Virus record (IMG/VR): IMGVR_UViG_3300035187_001397
Span: 1-20,448 of that record
Source of the DNA: a virus
Direction: 5' to 3' (one strand)
DNA length: 20,448 nucleotides
Shown here: in pieces, positions 1 through 5,536 of the stretch
Numbering within the stretch: the stretch's first letter is position 1
Layout of the letters: each line of letters starts with the position of its first letter
Notes under the pieces: model-generated
The model's input: the letters and a program-made list of their open reading frames with translations, nothing else
The model's database searches: none
Told to the model about the DNA's origin: nothing
Program-made: the position numbers and the translations under genes

Positions 1-78
1 GCCGTCCATGCGGCTGAACTCGCGGGCGATCCCTTCGAGGATCAGGGCGCGGCGGATGACTTCGAGGTGGTTCAGCAT
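1..78 (-). CDS. Leftward hypothetical protein, truncated at window edge
   Basis: An open frame on the minus strand runs off the left edge, so only about 26 N-terminal residues are visible (MLNHLEVIRR...EFSRMDG). They look alpha-helical. I cannot name a family, and no helix-turn-helix is visible in this part. I chose the ATG at 78 because a GGAG sits 6 nt upstream of it. An in-frame ATG at 90 would add METD but has no ribosome-binding site. A promoter-like pair (TTGACG, 16 nt, TATAGT) lies just upstream on the same strand. Its position opposite a Cro-like HTH gene suggests a regulatory or lysogeny-side gene, which is inference from layout only. Confidence 0.5.
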   Translation of the reverse strand, partial: MLNHLEVIRRALILEGIAREFSRMDG

Positions 79-120
79 GTCCGTCTCCATCAGGTGCCGC
101 GTGGTGCGGCGATGGAGAGA

Positions 121-148
121 ACTATACGCCACCGTTTCAGCACGTCAA
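121..148 (-). promoter_or_regulatory. Leftward sigma70-type promoter
   Basis: Read on the minus strand, TTGACG (148-143) and TATAGT (126-121) are separated by 16 nt, close to the sigma70 consensus. Transcription would start near 114, and the first leftward ATG codons are at 90 and 78. The -35 hexamer is also one arm of the inverted repeat at 143-168, so a protein bound there would compete with RNA polymerase. Confidence 0.6.
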
Positions 149-168
149 CTGTTTTGTTTCACTTGACG
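143..168. promoter_or_regulatory. Inverted repeat, probable divergent operator
   Basis: CGTCAA (143-148) and TTGACG (163-168) form a perfect 6-bp inverted repeat with a 14-nt AT-rich spacer. The left arm, read leftward, is the -35 of the leftward promoter. The right arm is a -35-like hexamer facing the rightward HTH gene, although its -10 is weak (GATCAT at 186-191, 17 nt away). A dimeric repressor bound here would control both directions, as in immunity regions of temperate phages. No binding protein is proven; the HTH protein encoded from 199 is the natural candidate. Confidence 0.5.
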
Positions 169-198
169 CAGATTATTTTCGGGGCGATCATCCGCACC

Positions 199-444
199 AT
201 GAGCACACCCACGATTCAACACATGGCCCTCGCCGTCCTCGAAGCCTACGGCTGGACGCAGGTTGAACTGGCAGAGCGCGTCGGTCTCACGCAGGCGTCG
301 GTTAACCGGCTGCTGCGAGGGCTGGCACGCACCACCAGCTATGAACCAGGGGCGCGCATTGCCGCCCTGTACGCAGCTCGCCCAGCCAAGCCGATCCCGC
401 GCGTCGAGCGCAGGGGTAGGCCGCGCAAAGAGAGGGCCGCATGA
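199..444 (+). CDS. Cro-like HTH DNA-binding protein with C-terminal AT-hook
   Basis: This 81-residue protein carries a classical helix-turn-helix at about residues 18-41 (GWTQVELAERVGLTQASVN), typical of the Cro/CI superfamily. Its basic tail (RRGRPRKERAA) contains an RGRP core, the signature of an AT-hook that contacts the minor groove. It probably regulates the divergent promoters just upstream. I chose the ATG at 199; extending the frame to 112 would place the inverted repeat and the leftward promoter inside the coding sequence. The ribosome-binding site is weak (GGGG about 14 nt upstream). Its stop overlaps the next start (ATGA, 441-444), so it is probably translationally coupled to the methyltransferase. 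The HTH call is solid; the Cro-like role is inferred from position. Confidence 0.8.
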   Translation: MSTPTIQHMALAVLEAYGWTQVELAERVGLTQASVNRLLRGLARTTSYEPGARIAALYAARPAKPIPRVERRGRPRKERAA

Positions 445-1154
445 ATGAGCTGGCTCTATTCGCAGGCGCTGGTGGCGGCATTCTCGGCGGCCACTTGCTC
501 GGATGGCGAACCGTCTGCGCCGTCGAACTCGACCCCTACGCCGCAAGCGTACTTGTCGCCCGACAGAATGACGGCTTTCTCCCGCCTTTCCCGATTTGGG
601 ATGACGTTCGGACCTTTGACGGACGACCGTGGCGAGGACGTGTTGACGTGGTTTCTGGCGGCTTTCCCTGTCAGGACATCAGCGTCGCAGGAAAGGGCGC
701 TGGCATTGACGGAGAACGCTCCGGCCTCTGGTCCGAGTTCGCTCGCATCATTGGCGAGGTTCGACCGCGCCACGTCTTTGTGGAGAACTCCCCAGCTCTC
801 GTTACTCGCGGACTCGGACGAGTCCTCGGTGACCTGCCCGCGCTCGGGTATGACGCGCGATGGACTGTGCTGGGCGCTGCCGATGTCGGCGCGCCGCATC
901 GGCGAGACCGGCTGTGGCTCGTCGCTACCGACGCCCAGCGGGACCAGCAATTACGGCCAGAACCACGTTATGGGCAGGCTGGACGAGTGGGGCGGCAGTT
1001 CCAACCCGCTGCGTGGCACCGAGATTGGGAAGGTGCGTTGCGCGAGTTTCGAGGAATGGATGATGGGTTGGCCTACGGGGTGGAGCGCCTTGACGCCATC
1101 CGCAACGGCCAGGTCCCGCAATGCGCAGCCGCAGCATGGAGGCTGCTGGCATGA
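441..1154 (+). CDS. C5 cytosine-specific DNA methyltransferase
   Basis: This 237-residue enzyme would transfer a methyl group from S-adenosylmethionine to carbon 5 of cytosine in DNA. The family motifs appear in order: motif I LFAGAGGG (6-13), catalytic motif IV GGFPCQ with Cys77, motif VI ENS (115-117), motif VIII PHRRDR (152-157), and a C-terminal motif IX/X region ending in NGQVP (222-226). Residue 221 is Arg where homologues usually have Gly in the GNG(Q/A)VP motif. The protein is short, with little room for a target-recognition domain. It overlaps the HTH gene by ATGA and the next gene by ATGA at 1151-1154, and has a GAGG ribosome-binding site 5 nt upstream. Third-position GC is unusually low: 63 of the first 100 codons by hand, against 44 of 50 in the primase gene. 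A second open frame overlaps it almost completely. Likely roles are protection from host restriction or self-regulation. Confidence 0.88.
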   Translation: MNELALFAGAGGGILGGHLLGWRTVCAVELDPYAASVLVARQNDGFLPPFPIWDDVRTFDGRPWRGRVDVVSGGFPCQDISVAGKGAGIDGERSGLWSEFARIIGEVRPRHVFVENSPALVTRGLGRVLGDLPALGYDARWTVLGAADVGAPHRRDRLWLVATDAQRDQQLRPEPRYGQAGRVGRQFQPAAWHRDWEGALREFRGMDDGLAYGVERLDAIRNGQVPQCAAAAWRLLA

Positions 1155-1158
1155 CTGA
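445..1158 (+). CDS. Overprinted second-frame protein (MSWL-type) inside the methyltransferase gene
   Basis: A second 237-codon frame starts 4 nt after the methyltransferase start and stops 4 nt after its stop. Its ATG follows directly on the HTH gene stop, and the same GAGG ribosome-binding site lies 9 nt upstream. The product starts MSWLYSQALV, is rich in Ser, Thr and Pro, contains TPTPQAYLSPDRM and SWRTPQLSLL, and ends with an EEWMMGWPTGWSALTP segment. From memory, phage hypothetical proteins beginning MSWL and sharing these segments are common, which suggests a real family; I could not check this. The methyltransferase third codon position is this frame's second position, so real coding here would explain the low GC3 of the methyltransferase. 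No function is known to me. It could still be a chance open frame in GC-rich DNA. Confidence 0.5.
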   Translation: MSWLYSQALVAAFSAATCSDGEPSAPSNSTPTPQAYLSPDRMTAFSRLSRFGMTFGPLTDDRGEDVLTWFLAAFPVRTSASQERALALTENAPASGPSSLASLARFDRATSLWRTPQLSLLADSDESSVTCPRSGMTRDGLCWALPMSARRIGETGCGSSLPTPSGTSNYGQNHVMGRLDEWGGSSNPLRGTEIGKVRCASFEEWMMGWPTGWSALTPSATARSRNAQPQHGGCWHD

Positions 1159-1345
1159 CAACGCACAGCGTGTCTTGGCGGCCCTCCAGCGCACCACCAG
1201 CGCACGCCGCGTTGACCTGATGCACATCTGCCACATGACCCGTGGCGAGGTGCTGGAGGCCTGCGAGGAGCTGATGCGGGCGCGGCTGGTGCGATCCATC
1301 AATGGCGGGGCGAGATACGCCACGCGGGAGAGGGCGCAGGCGTGA
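1151..1345 (+). CDS. Small winged-helix-like protein
   Basis: A 64-residue protein (MTDNAQRVLAALQRTT...) starts in an ATGA overlap with the methyltransferase stop and ends in a GTGA overlap with the primase-helicase start. The pattern looks like a compact winged helix-turn-helix: helix 1 around VLAALQ, a recognition-like helix TRGEVLEACEELMRARLV (about 30-47), then a wing SINGGARYATRE. It may be a small DNA-binding accessory factor for replication or gene control. The fold is judged by eye and the function is unknown. Confidence 0.65.
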   Translation: MTDNAQRVLAALQRTTSARRVDLMHICHMTRGEVLEACEELMRARLVRSINGGARYATRERAQA

Positions 1346-3432
1346 CCGAAGTCGCCGACCTGTTCGCGGCCGTCAAGGCCGACATGCTCGCGCACTCCGA
1401 GGAGTGGTGCCGATCGCTGTTCCCTGCCGGCCGCCGCGTCGGGCATGAGTGGTGCGTTGGCAGCTTGCGCGGCGAACCGGGGATGTCGCTCAAGATCAGC
1501 CTGCGCAAGGGCGTCTGGAAGGACTTTGCGACCGGCGACGGCGGCAACGACCTTATCAGCCTCTACGCAGCGCAGGGCGGATTGAGCCAGGGCGCAGCGC
1601 TTGAGCAGATCACCGGCCAGCCGTTGCACGTTCGCAGCAACGTCGTCATCCGCTCCACCCGACCACGCGCGCCGGCATCCGCCATCGTCCCGTCGATGGA
1701 GCACACCGAGTACGGCCTGCCGTCGCACTCTTGGGTCTACGCAGACACCGATGGCGTGGTGCTCGGTTACGTCGCCCGCTACGACATCCCCGGCAAGCGA
1801 AAGCAGTTCGTGCCGTGGACGTGGAGCGACGAGCGCGGCAGGTACGTTGCCAAAGGATTCGAATCTCCGCGCCCGCTGTACGGCCTGCACGATCTCGCAG
1901 CCAGACCCGAAGCCCGCGTGCTGGTGGTCGAGGGCGAGAAGGCCGCAGACGCCGCCAGAAGGCTCGCGCCGGACATGGTGGCAGTGACATGGCCGGGCGG
2001 CGCGCAAAGCGTGCTCACGGCCGACTGGGGTGCCATTGCGGGGCGATCCGTCGTGCTGTGGCCGGATGCCGACGAACCCGGCGCGGTTGCGATGGACAAG
2101 TTGGCCGGCGCGCTGGCCGAGATCAAGTGCTCCGTCTCGCGCATCAGCACCGAGGGCTATGCGGGCGGATGGGATGCGGCGGATTCAGGGTTTACGCCGG
2201 ATGCGTTCCGCGAGTGGATGCAGGATCGAGCTGAAGACCTGACCGCAGCCACGAAGGCAGAGGAGCAGTTCGCGCCGCTGTGGTTCGACCTGCCTGACGA
2301 TGCCGACATCCCGCAGCGCGAATTCCTTGGCGGGAACAAGTCCTATCCCGTGGGCGTCGCTACCGCCATCGTGGCTGTGGGTGGCGCTGCGAAGTCCAGC
2401 CTGACCATTGTAGAACTGCTGGAACTGGCCACCGGACGCCCGCTCCTGCACAGCGCCGGCAGCGCAGACCGCTATCGGGTCTGGATGCTGAACCTGGAGG
2501 ACTCGCAGGACGAACTGCGCCGTCGCTTCACCGCAGCGTGCCGCCACTACGGCATCACGGCCGACGAGATTCGCGGCTGGATGGCCATCAACAGCGGCCT
2601 CGACTTCCCCGAGCCGTTCATCACCGCCGAGACCACGCGCGACGGCACCGTCGTTCACGCGCCGGTATTCGAGGCGCTGGAGCGGCACATCCGCGCGCAC
2701 AACATCCGCGTCCTGACCATCGACCCGTTCGTGTCATCCCACCGGGTGACCGAGAACGACAACATGGCCATCGACGCCATCGCCAAGCGCTGGGCCAAGC
2801 TCGCCCACGACTGCCAGATCGTTGTCGTCCTCGTCCACCACAGCCGCAAGACCAACGGCAACGAGGTCAGCGCAGAGGACGCGCGCGGCGGCGTCGCCCT
2901 GATCGGTGCCGTCCGGCTGGTGCGCGTGCTCAACCGCATGAGCAAGACCAAGCCCGCGCCCGGCATCGAGCCGGACGAGGCGTGGCGCTACTTCAAGAGC
3001 GTGGACGGCAAGGCAAACCTCGCGCCGCCCGACGAGCGCGGCACGTGGTATCGCCTCGAATCCGTCTCCCTCATGAACGGCCCCGGCCGAACCATCGGCG
3101 ACTCGATGGGCGTCGTCACGCCGTGGCAGTGGCCCGATCCCTTCGAGGATGTCAGCACCGGCGACCTCAATCAGGTCATCAGCCGCATGGGCATCGGTCG
3201 CTGGAAGCTGAACCAGCAATCGCCGGAGTGGGCTGGTCAGGTCGTGGCGCAGGTGCTCGACATCGACATCACCGACAAGGACGGCAAGGCCCAGGTCCGC
3301 AAGGTGCTGGAGACATGGATCAAGAAGGGTGCCCTTCGCGTCGTGATCGAGCCGGACGAGCGTCGCAAGAAGAAGGAATACGTCGTTCCCGGCATTCCGC
3401 TCCACTCGGAGTTTGGTGCCGATGATGAATAG
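1342..3432 (+). CDS. Phage primase-helicase (TOPRIM plus RepA/RecA-like ATPase)
   Basis: This 696-residue replication protein starts at GTG 1342, with GAGAGGG about 8 nt upstream and a GTGA overlap with the previous gene. Residues about 55-75 (GVWKDFATGDGGNDLISLYA) resemble the N-terminal domain of phage primases. A TOPRIM domain follows, with the acidic Glu197 in VVEGEK and the DxD pair at 242/244 in LWPDADEPG. A RecA-fold ATPase spans about 335-530, with a Walker A-like loop AVGGAAKSS (345-353), Walker B VLTIDPF (Asp461) and a VVVLVHHSRK strand like those of RepA-type hexameric helicases. The Walker A departs from consensus: Ala replaces the Gly normally found before the Lys. The C-terminus is helical and charged and may be a DNA-binding wing. 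It probably primes and unwinds phage DNA. The repeat cluster directly downstream may be its origin. Confidence 0.85.
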   Translation: MTEVADLFAAVKADMLAHSEEWCRSLFPAGRRVGHEWCVGSLRGEPGMSLKISLRKGVWKDFATGDGGNDLISLYAAQGGLSQGAALEQITGQPLHVRSNVVIRSTRPRAPASAIVPSMEHTEYGLPSHSWVYADTDGVVLGYVARYDIPGKRKQFVPWTWSDERGRYVAKGFESPRPLYGLHDLAARPEARVLVVEGEKAADAARRLAPDMVAVTWPGGAQSVLTADWGAIAGRSVVLWPDADEPGAVAMDKLAGALAEIKCSVSRISTEGYAGGWDAADSGFTPDAFREWMQDRAEDLTAATKAEEQFAPLWFDLPDDADIPQREFLGGNKSYPVGVATAIVAVGGAAKSSLTIVELLELATGRPLLHSAGSADRYRVWMLNLEDSQDELRRRFTAACRHYGITADEIRGWMAINSGLDFPEPFITAETTRDGTVVHAPVFEALERHIRAHNIRVLTIDPFVSSHRVTENDNMAIDAIAKRWAKLAHDCQIVVVLVHHSRKTNGNEVSAEDARGGVALIGAVRLVRVLNRMSKTKPAPGIEPDEAWRYFKSVDGKANLAPPDERGTWYRLESVSLMNGPGRTIGDSMGVVTPWQWPDPFEDVSTGDLNQVISRMGIGRWKLNQQSPEWAGQVVAQVLDIDITDKDGKAQVRKVLETWIKKGALRVVIEPDERRKKKEYVVPGIPLHSEFGADDE

Positions 3433-3450
3433 GCACGAGTGGCGCAAAAG

Positions 3451-3563
3451 GTGGAGCACGAGTGGAGCAATGCGCCACCTGAGTGGAGCAAATGGGCTTC
3501 TGCTCCACTGCTCCACTGCTCCACTCCCTATCTATAGGAGTGGAGCGGTGGAGCAGGTGGAGC
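3451..3563. repeat. GTGGAGC iteron-like cluster with long hairpin
   Basis: The 155-bp gap after the primase-helicase holds nine copies of one 7-mer. Six are direct GTGGAGC, starting at 3451, 3462, 3483, 3540, 3548 and 3557. Three are inverted GCTCCAC, starting at 3502, 3510 and 3518, exactly 8 bp apart. The inverted block (3501-3526) can pair with the last direct block (about 3536-3563) around a short AT-rich loop (3527-3535), with a 10-bp perfect inner stem and one wobble and one bulge further out. Closely spaced iterons next to a replication gene suggest a replication origin. A transcription attenuator is the alternative, but there is no T-run after the stem. Confidence 0.65.
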
Positions 3564-3587
3564 GCGAACACGAGTGCAGCGGAGCAG

Positions 3588-3797
3588 ATGACTGAGAACA
3601 GGCCAACCGACGTGATCCGGTCCTGCGATACGTGCAGGTTCTGGAGGTTTCTCCGCCCAAAGCTGGGCGAGTGCAGGCGATACGCGCCAGACATCAATCC
3701 ACGCAGCACACCGGACATCGGAAGCAATGCCACGTGGGTAAGGACAGAAGGCCGCGAGTGGTGCGGCGAGTGGAAACCCGAGGGCCGACACCAATGA
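3588..3797 (+). CDS. Cys-rich small phage protein, probable zinc-binding
   Basis: A 69-residue protein (MTENRPTDVIRSCDTCRFWR...) with a CDTC pair near residues 13-16, a later ECRRYAP cysteine and a C-terminal REWCGEW cysteine. Together they could form a four-Cys metal site. From memory, many phages carry short proteins with this CxxC-FW-G-C-R-AP-WCGE layout near replication genes, with no known function. The start at 3588 lies just after the repeat cluster, with a GGAG at 3581-3584, rather close. An upstream in-frame ATG at 3483 would translate the repeats themselves, so I rejected it. The stop overlaps the next start (ATGA). Confidence 0.7.
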   Translation: MTENRPTDVIRSCDTCRFWRFLRPKLGECRRYAPDINPRSTPDIGSNATWVRTEGREWCGEWKPEGRHQ

Positions 3798-4135
3798 CCC
3801 GATGGACTTCAGTGGATCAGCCCGTTACCAGCGCCGAACGCAGGCGTGGCGAGTACGCGCCGCTCAGGCCGCGCAAGCCCGACCGCATCGACATCGCAGT
3901 CATCGTCACGCTCTGCACGCCCGTCGTGCTGATCGCGGCGATCCTGGCGTTCCTGTCCGGCTGCGTCACGACCAAGCTGCAGACCGAGCGCGTGACGATG
4001 ACGCGCACCAGCGTTTTGAGCGATGTCGAGGTCGAAGCCACGATGGCAGCAGATGGCAGCATCTCGGTGCGCGAGCGGCAGGCGCAGGACGCGGCGGGGC
4101 GGCTGATCGACCGCATCCCGGTGGTGACGCCGTGA
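3794..4135 (+). CDS. Small membrane protein or lipoprotein
   Basis: A 113-residue protein with a basic N-terminus of about 30 residues, then one strongly hydrophobic segment (IDIAVIVTLCTPVVLIAAIL, about 36-55) ending in a lipobox-like LSGC. The rest is a polar tail with a beta-rich pattern. This suggests an inner-membrane anchored protein or a lipoprotein processed at the Cys, with the tail in the periplasm. The N-region is longer than in typical lipoprotein signals, so a plain membrane anchor is equally possible. It starts in an ATGA overlap with the Cys-rich gene and ends head-on against the leftward operon. Superinfection exclusion is a possible role for such an early membrane protein, but nothing in the sequence proves it. 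Confidence 0.65.
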   Translation: MTRWTSVDQPVTSAERRRGEYAPLRPRKPDRIDIAVIVTLCTPVVLIAAILAFLSGCVTTKLQTERVTMTRTSVLSDVEVEATMAADGSISVRERQAQDAAGRLIDRIPVVTP

Positions 4136-4315
4136 TCAGGCCGGCTCGACCCTCGGCCTGCCAGCAGCACGCGGAGGCTCGCCAATGGCCCTCAAAGCGC
4201 GTCGCACGCTGCTCACGGCCACGCCTGCACGTCGGGCTGCCTCGTGCAGGGAAAGCCCCCGCAGGCGCACTAGGCGCACTGCAGAGGCCACAGCGGAGGA
4301 TTGGCGTCCGCTCAT
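4136..4315 (-). CDS. Small HTH DNA-binding protein, leftward
   Basis: A 59-residue basic protein (MSGRQSSAVASAVRLVRLRG...) with a helix-turn-helix-like stretch LSLHEAARRAGVAVSSVRRA (about 22-41) and a C-terminal AGRPRVE segment resembling a weak AT-hook. The start at 4315 forms an ATGA overlap with the stop of the upstream leftward gene, so the two are one operon. Its stop abuts the stop of the rightward membrane-protein gene. It is a candidate repressor of its own operon through the palindrome at 4689-4707; this is inference. Confidence 0.6.
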   Translation of the reverse strand: MSGRQSSAVASAVRLVRLRGLSLHEAARRAGVAVSSVRRALRAIGEPPRAAGRPRVEPA

Positions 4316-4638
4316 GCGTGGACCACCTTGATGGAGGGGCAGGGCGTCACGACGCCGCTGCGCCACGCGACGAGCACGGTGGTGTCGTCAAGCACTTCGC
4401 GCACTTGGCCGTCGTCGAAGTCGTCGGGGTTGTCGCTGGTGGACTCGATGCGGTCGCCGGCCTCAATCGGCTTGCCTTCTGCGCTCATGGCGCACGGCTC
4501 GACGGACCAGTCGCGCGCGTTGTCCAGTTCCGCGCCGGCCTCGTGCGCCATCTGCGCGAGTGCAGCGTCCGCGCTATCCGCAGTCCACACGCCGAAGTCT
4601 GCGCCGCTGATGTTGTTCGTGATGCGGTAGGTGCTCAT
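4312..4638 (-). CDS. Hypothetical acidic protein, leftward
   Basis: A 108-residue protein (MSTYRITNNISGADFGVWTA...) with a GAGGAA ribosome-binding site 6 nt upstream of the ATG at 4638. The N-terminal part has alternating beta and helix patterns (YRITNNISGADFGVWTADSA), followed by an Ala/Glu-rich helix. A Cys-containing acidic middle and a C-terminal beta-rich segment (VLDDTTVLVAWRSGVVTPC) follow. I do not recognise a named family. It is the first gene of a two-gene leftward operon with the small HTH gene. Upstream in-frame codons up to 4740 would cross the promoter region and were rejected. Confidence 0.65.
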   Translation of the reverse strand: MSTYRITNNISGADFGVWTADSADAALAQMAHEAGAELDNARDWSVEPCAMSAEGKPIEAGDRIESTSDNPDDFDDGQVREVLDDTTVLVAWRSGVVTPCPSIKVVHA

Positions 4639-4684
4639 GTCTCGTTCCTCGTTGCCGGGCGACACCGCGCCGCCCATGACCAGA

Positions 4685-4713
4685 ACAATACGCGCAACAT
4701 GCGCGTAATACAA
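4685..4713 (-). promoter_or_regulatory. Leftward promoter with internal palindromic operator
   Basis: On the minus strand TTGTAT (4713-4708) and TATTGT (4690-4685) are spaced by exactly 17 nt, a plausible if moderate sigma70 promoter for the two-gene leftward operon. The perfect inverted repeat TACGCGCA-ACA-TGCGCGTA (4689-4707) fills the spacer, so a bound repressor would block polymerase directly. The same site lies upstream of the rightward gene starting at 4728 and may control it too. Confidence 0.55.
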
Positions 4714-4727
4714 GGGGTGTTTGCAAA

Positions 4728-4967
4728 ATGAATCGCGCACTCTCGCAGGATTTCTTTCACATCAATCGACAGTTCCGCCTGTGGGACATGCTCGCCAAGG
4801 TCAGCCCGCGCGTCCTCCCGCTCCCGCCGACGACATCGCCTGAACGCCGCATGGAACTGACCCGCCACTGGATCGAGGTGCTTGGCATCGCCGACCACCG
4901 CGCGCAGCCGTCGCACTCGCAGACCTGGGCGCAGGCGTTCGAGGCGGTTTACGGGGAGGCGCTGTAA
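4728..4967 (+). CDS. Hypothetical protein
   Basis: A 79-residue protein (MNRALSQDFFHINRQFRLWD...) that looks soluble and helical, with no motif I recognise. It ends in a TAATG overlap with the Zn-ribbon/HTH gene. AAGGGG lies about 10 nt before the ATG as a ribosome-binding site. It is the first rightward gene after the leftward operon and shares the palindromic control region with it. Its overlap with the next genes suggests a role in the same early or middle transcript. Confidence 0.65.
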   Translation: MNRALSQDFFHINRQFRLWDMLAKVSPRVLPLPPTTSPERRMELTRHWIEVLGIADHRAQPSHSQTWAQAFEAVYGEAL

Positions 4968-5536
4968 TGGGCCGCCTGCCCGACGGAAGCCACCGCTGCC
5001 CGCGATGCAAGGGCACGTTCTCAGAGGCCGACATGACCGCCCGCACGCGCTACTGCAGGCCGTGCTGGGCAGCCATCCGCAGGGACAGCTACGCGAGGAC
5101 GCGCGGCGGTCTCAAGCGACCGCACGAGTACGGCATCCCGGCCGACTTTGTTGAGCGCGCAGGCAAGGTCGCAGACGTGACGCTGGCGGGCCTGTACGGC
5201 GTCAGCTACGTCACGATCCGGCGCTGGCGGCACAAGTTGGGCATCGCCCCCAAACGCCGCACGCGCGAGGAGCTGCAGGCGTGGGGCAGGCAGGGCATGG
5301 CCAAGCTGCGCGCGACGATGCCTGAGCGTTGCAGCGGGCAGGAACGAGCACGCCGCGCAGTGGCAGTGCGCGAGGCCAGGAGAGCCAACCTCGACGCCGC
5401 GCTCGACAGCAGCGGTCGGATCATCCCGACGAGCAACGGCTCGGTGCTGGCCGAGGCCGGCATCTCCCGCGACCTGATGCGGATGGCGATGCAGGCGATG
5501 GCGAGGAGTGGCGTGGACGACGAGGTGGCCGCATGA
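4967..5536 (+). CDS. Zn-ribbon and HTH DNA-binding protein
   Basis: A 189-residue basic protein. Residues 11-33 hold two CxxC knuckles (C11/C14 and C30/C33), consistent with one zinc ribbon. Residues about 60-85 (VADVTLAGLYGVSYVTIRRW) look like a helix-turn-helix that reads DNA, followed by a long Arg-rich helical region. A second HTH-like stretch (LAEAGISRDLMRMAMQ) lies near the C-terminus. It starts in a TAATG overlap and ends in an ATGA overlap with the RuvC-like gene. It may be a transcription factor or a DNA-binding partner of the nuclease. No specific family is recognised. Confidence 0.75.
   Translation: MGRLPDGSHRCPRCKGTFSEADMTARTRYCRPCWAAIRRDSYARTRGGLKRPHEYGIPADFVERAGKVADVTLAGLYGVSYVTIRRWRHKLGIAPKRRTREELQAWGRQGMAKLRATMPERCSGQERARRAVAVREARRANLDAALDSSGRIIPTSNGSVLAEAGISRDLMRMAMQAMARSGVDDEVAA

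Noticed and set aside
112-198. N-terminal extension of the HTH gene to an upstream ATG
   Set aside because: It would translate through the leftward promoter and the inverted repeat, and the added residues do not resemble an HTH protein N-terminus.
3451-3563. CRISPR array interpretation of the repeat cluster
   Set aside because: The unit is only 7 bp, in both orientations, with spacing of 8-21 bp and no unique spacers of CRISPR length.
3483-3587. Translation of the GTGGAGC repeats as part of the Cys-rich protein
   Set aside because: The product of the repeats is low-complexity, and an internal ATG at 3588 gives a compact protein that matches the expected family layout.
3802-4731. A forward open frame of 309 codons crossing the leftward operon
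   Set aside because: It crosses the membrane-protein gene, both leftward genes and their promoter, and its product is low-complexity. The leftward genes have a good ribosome-binding site and an ATGA overlap.
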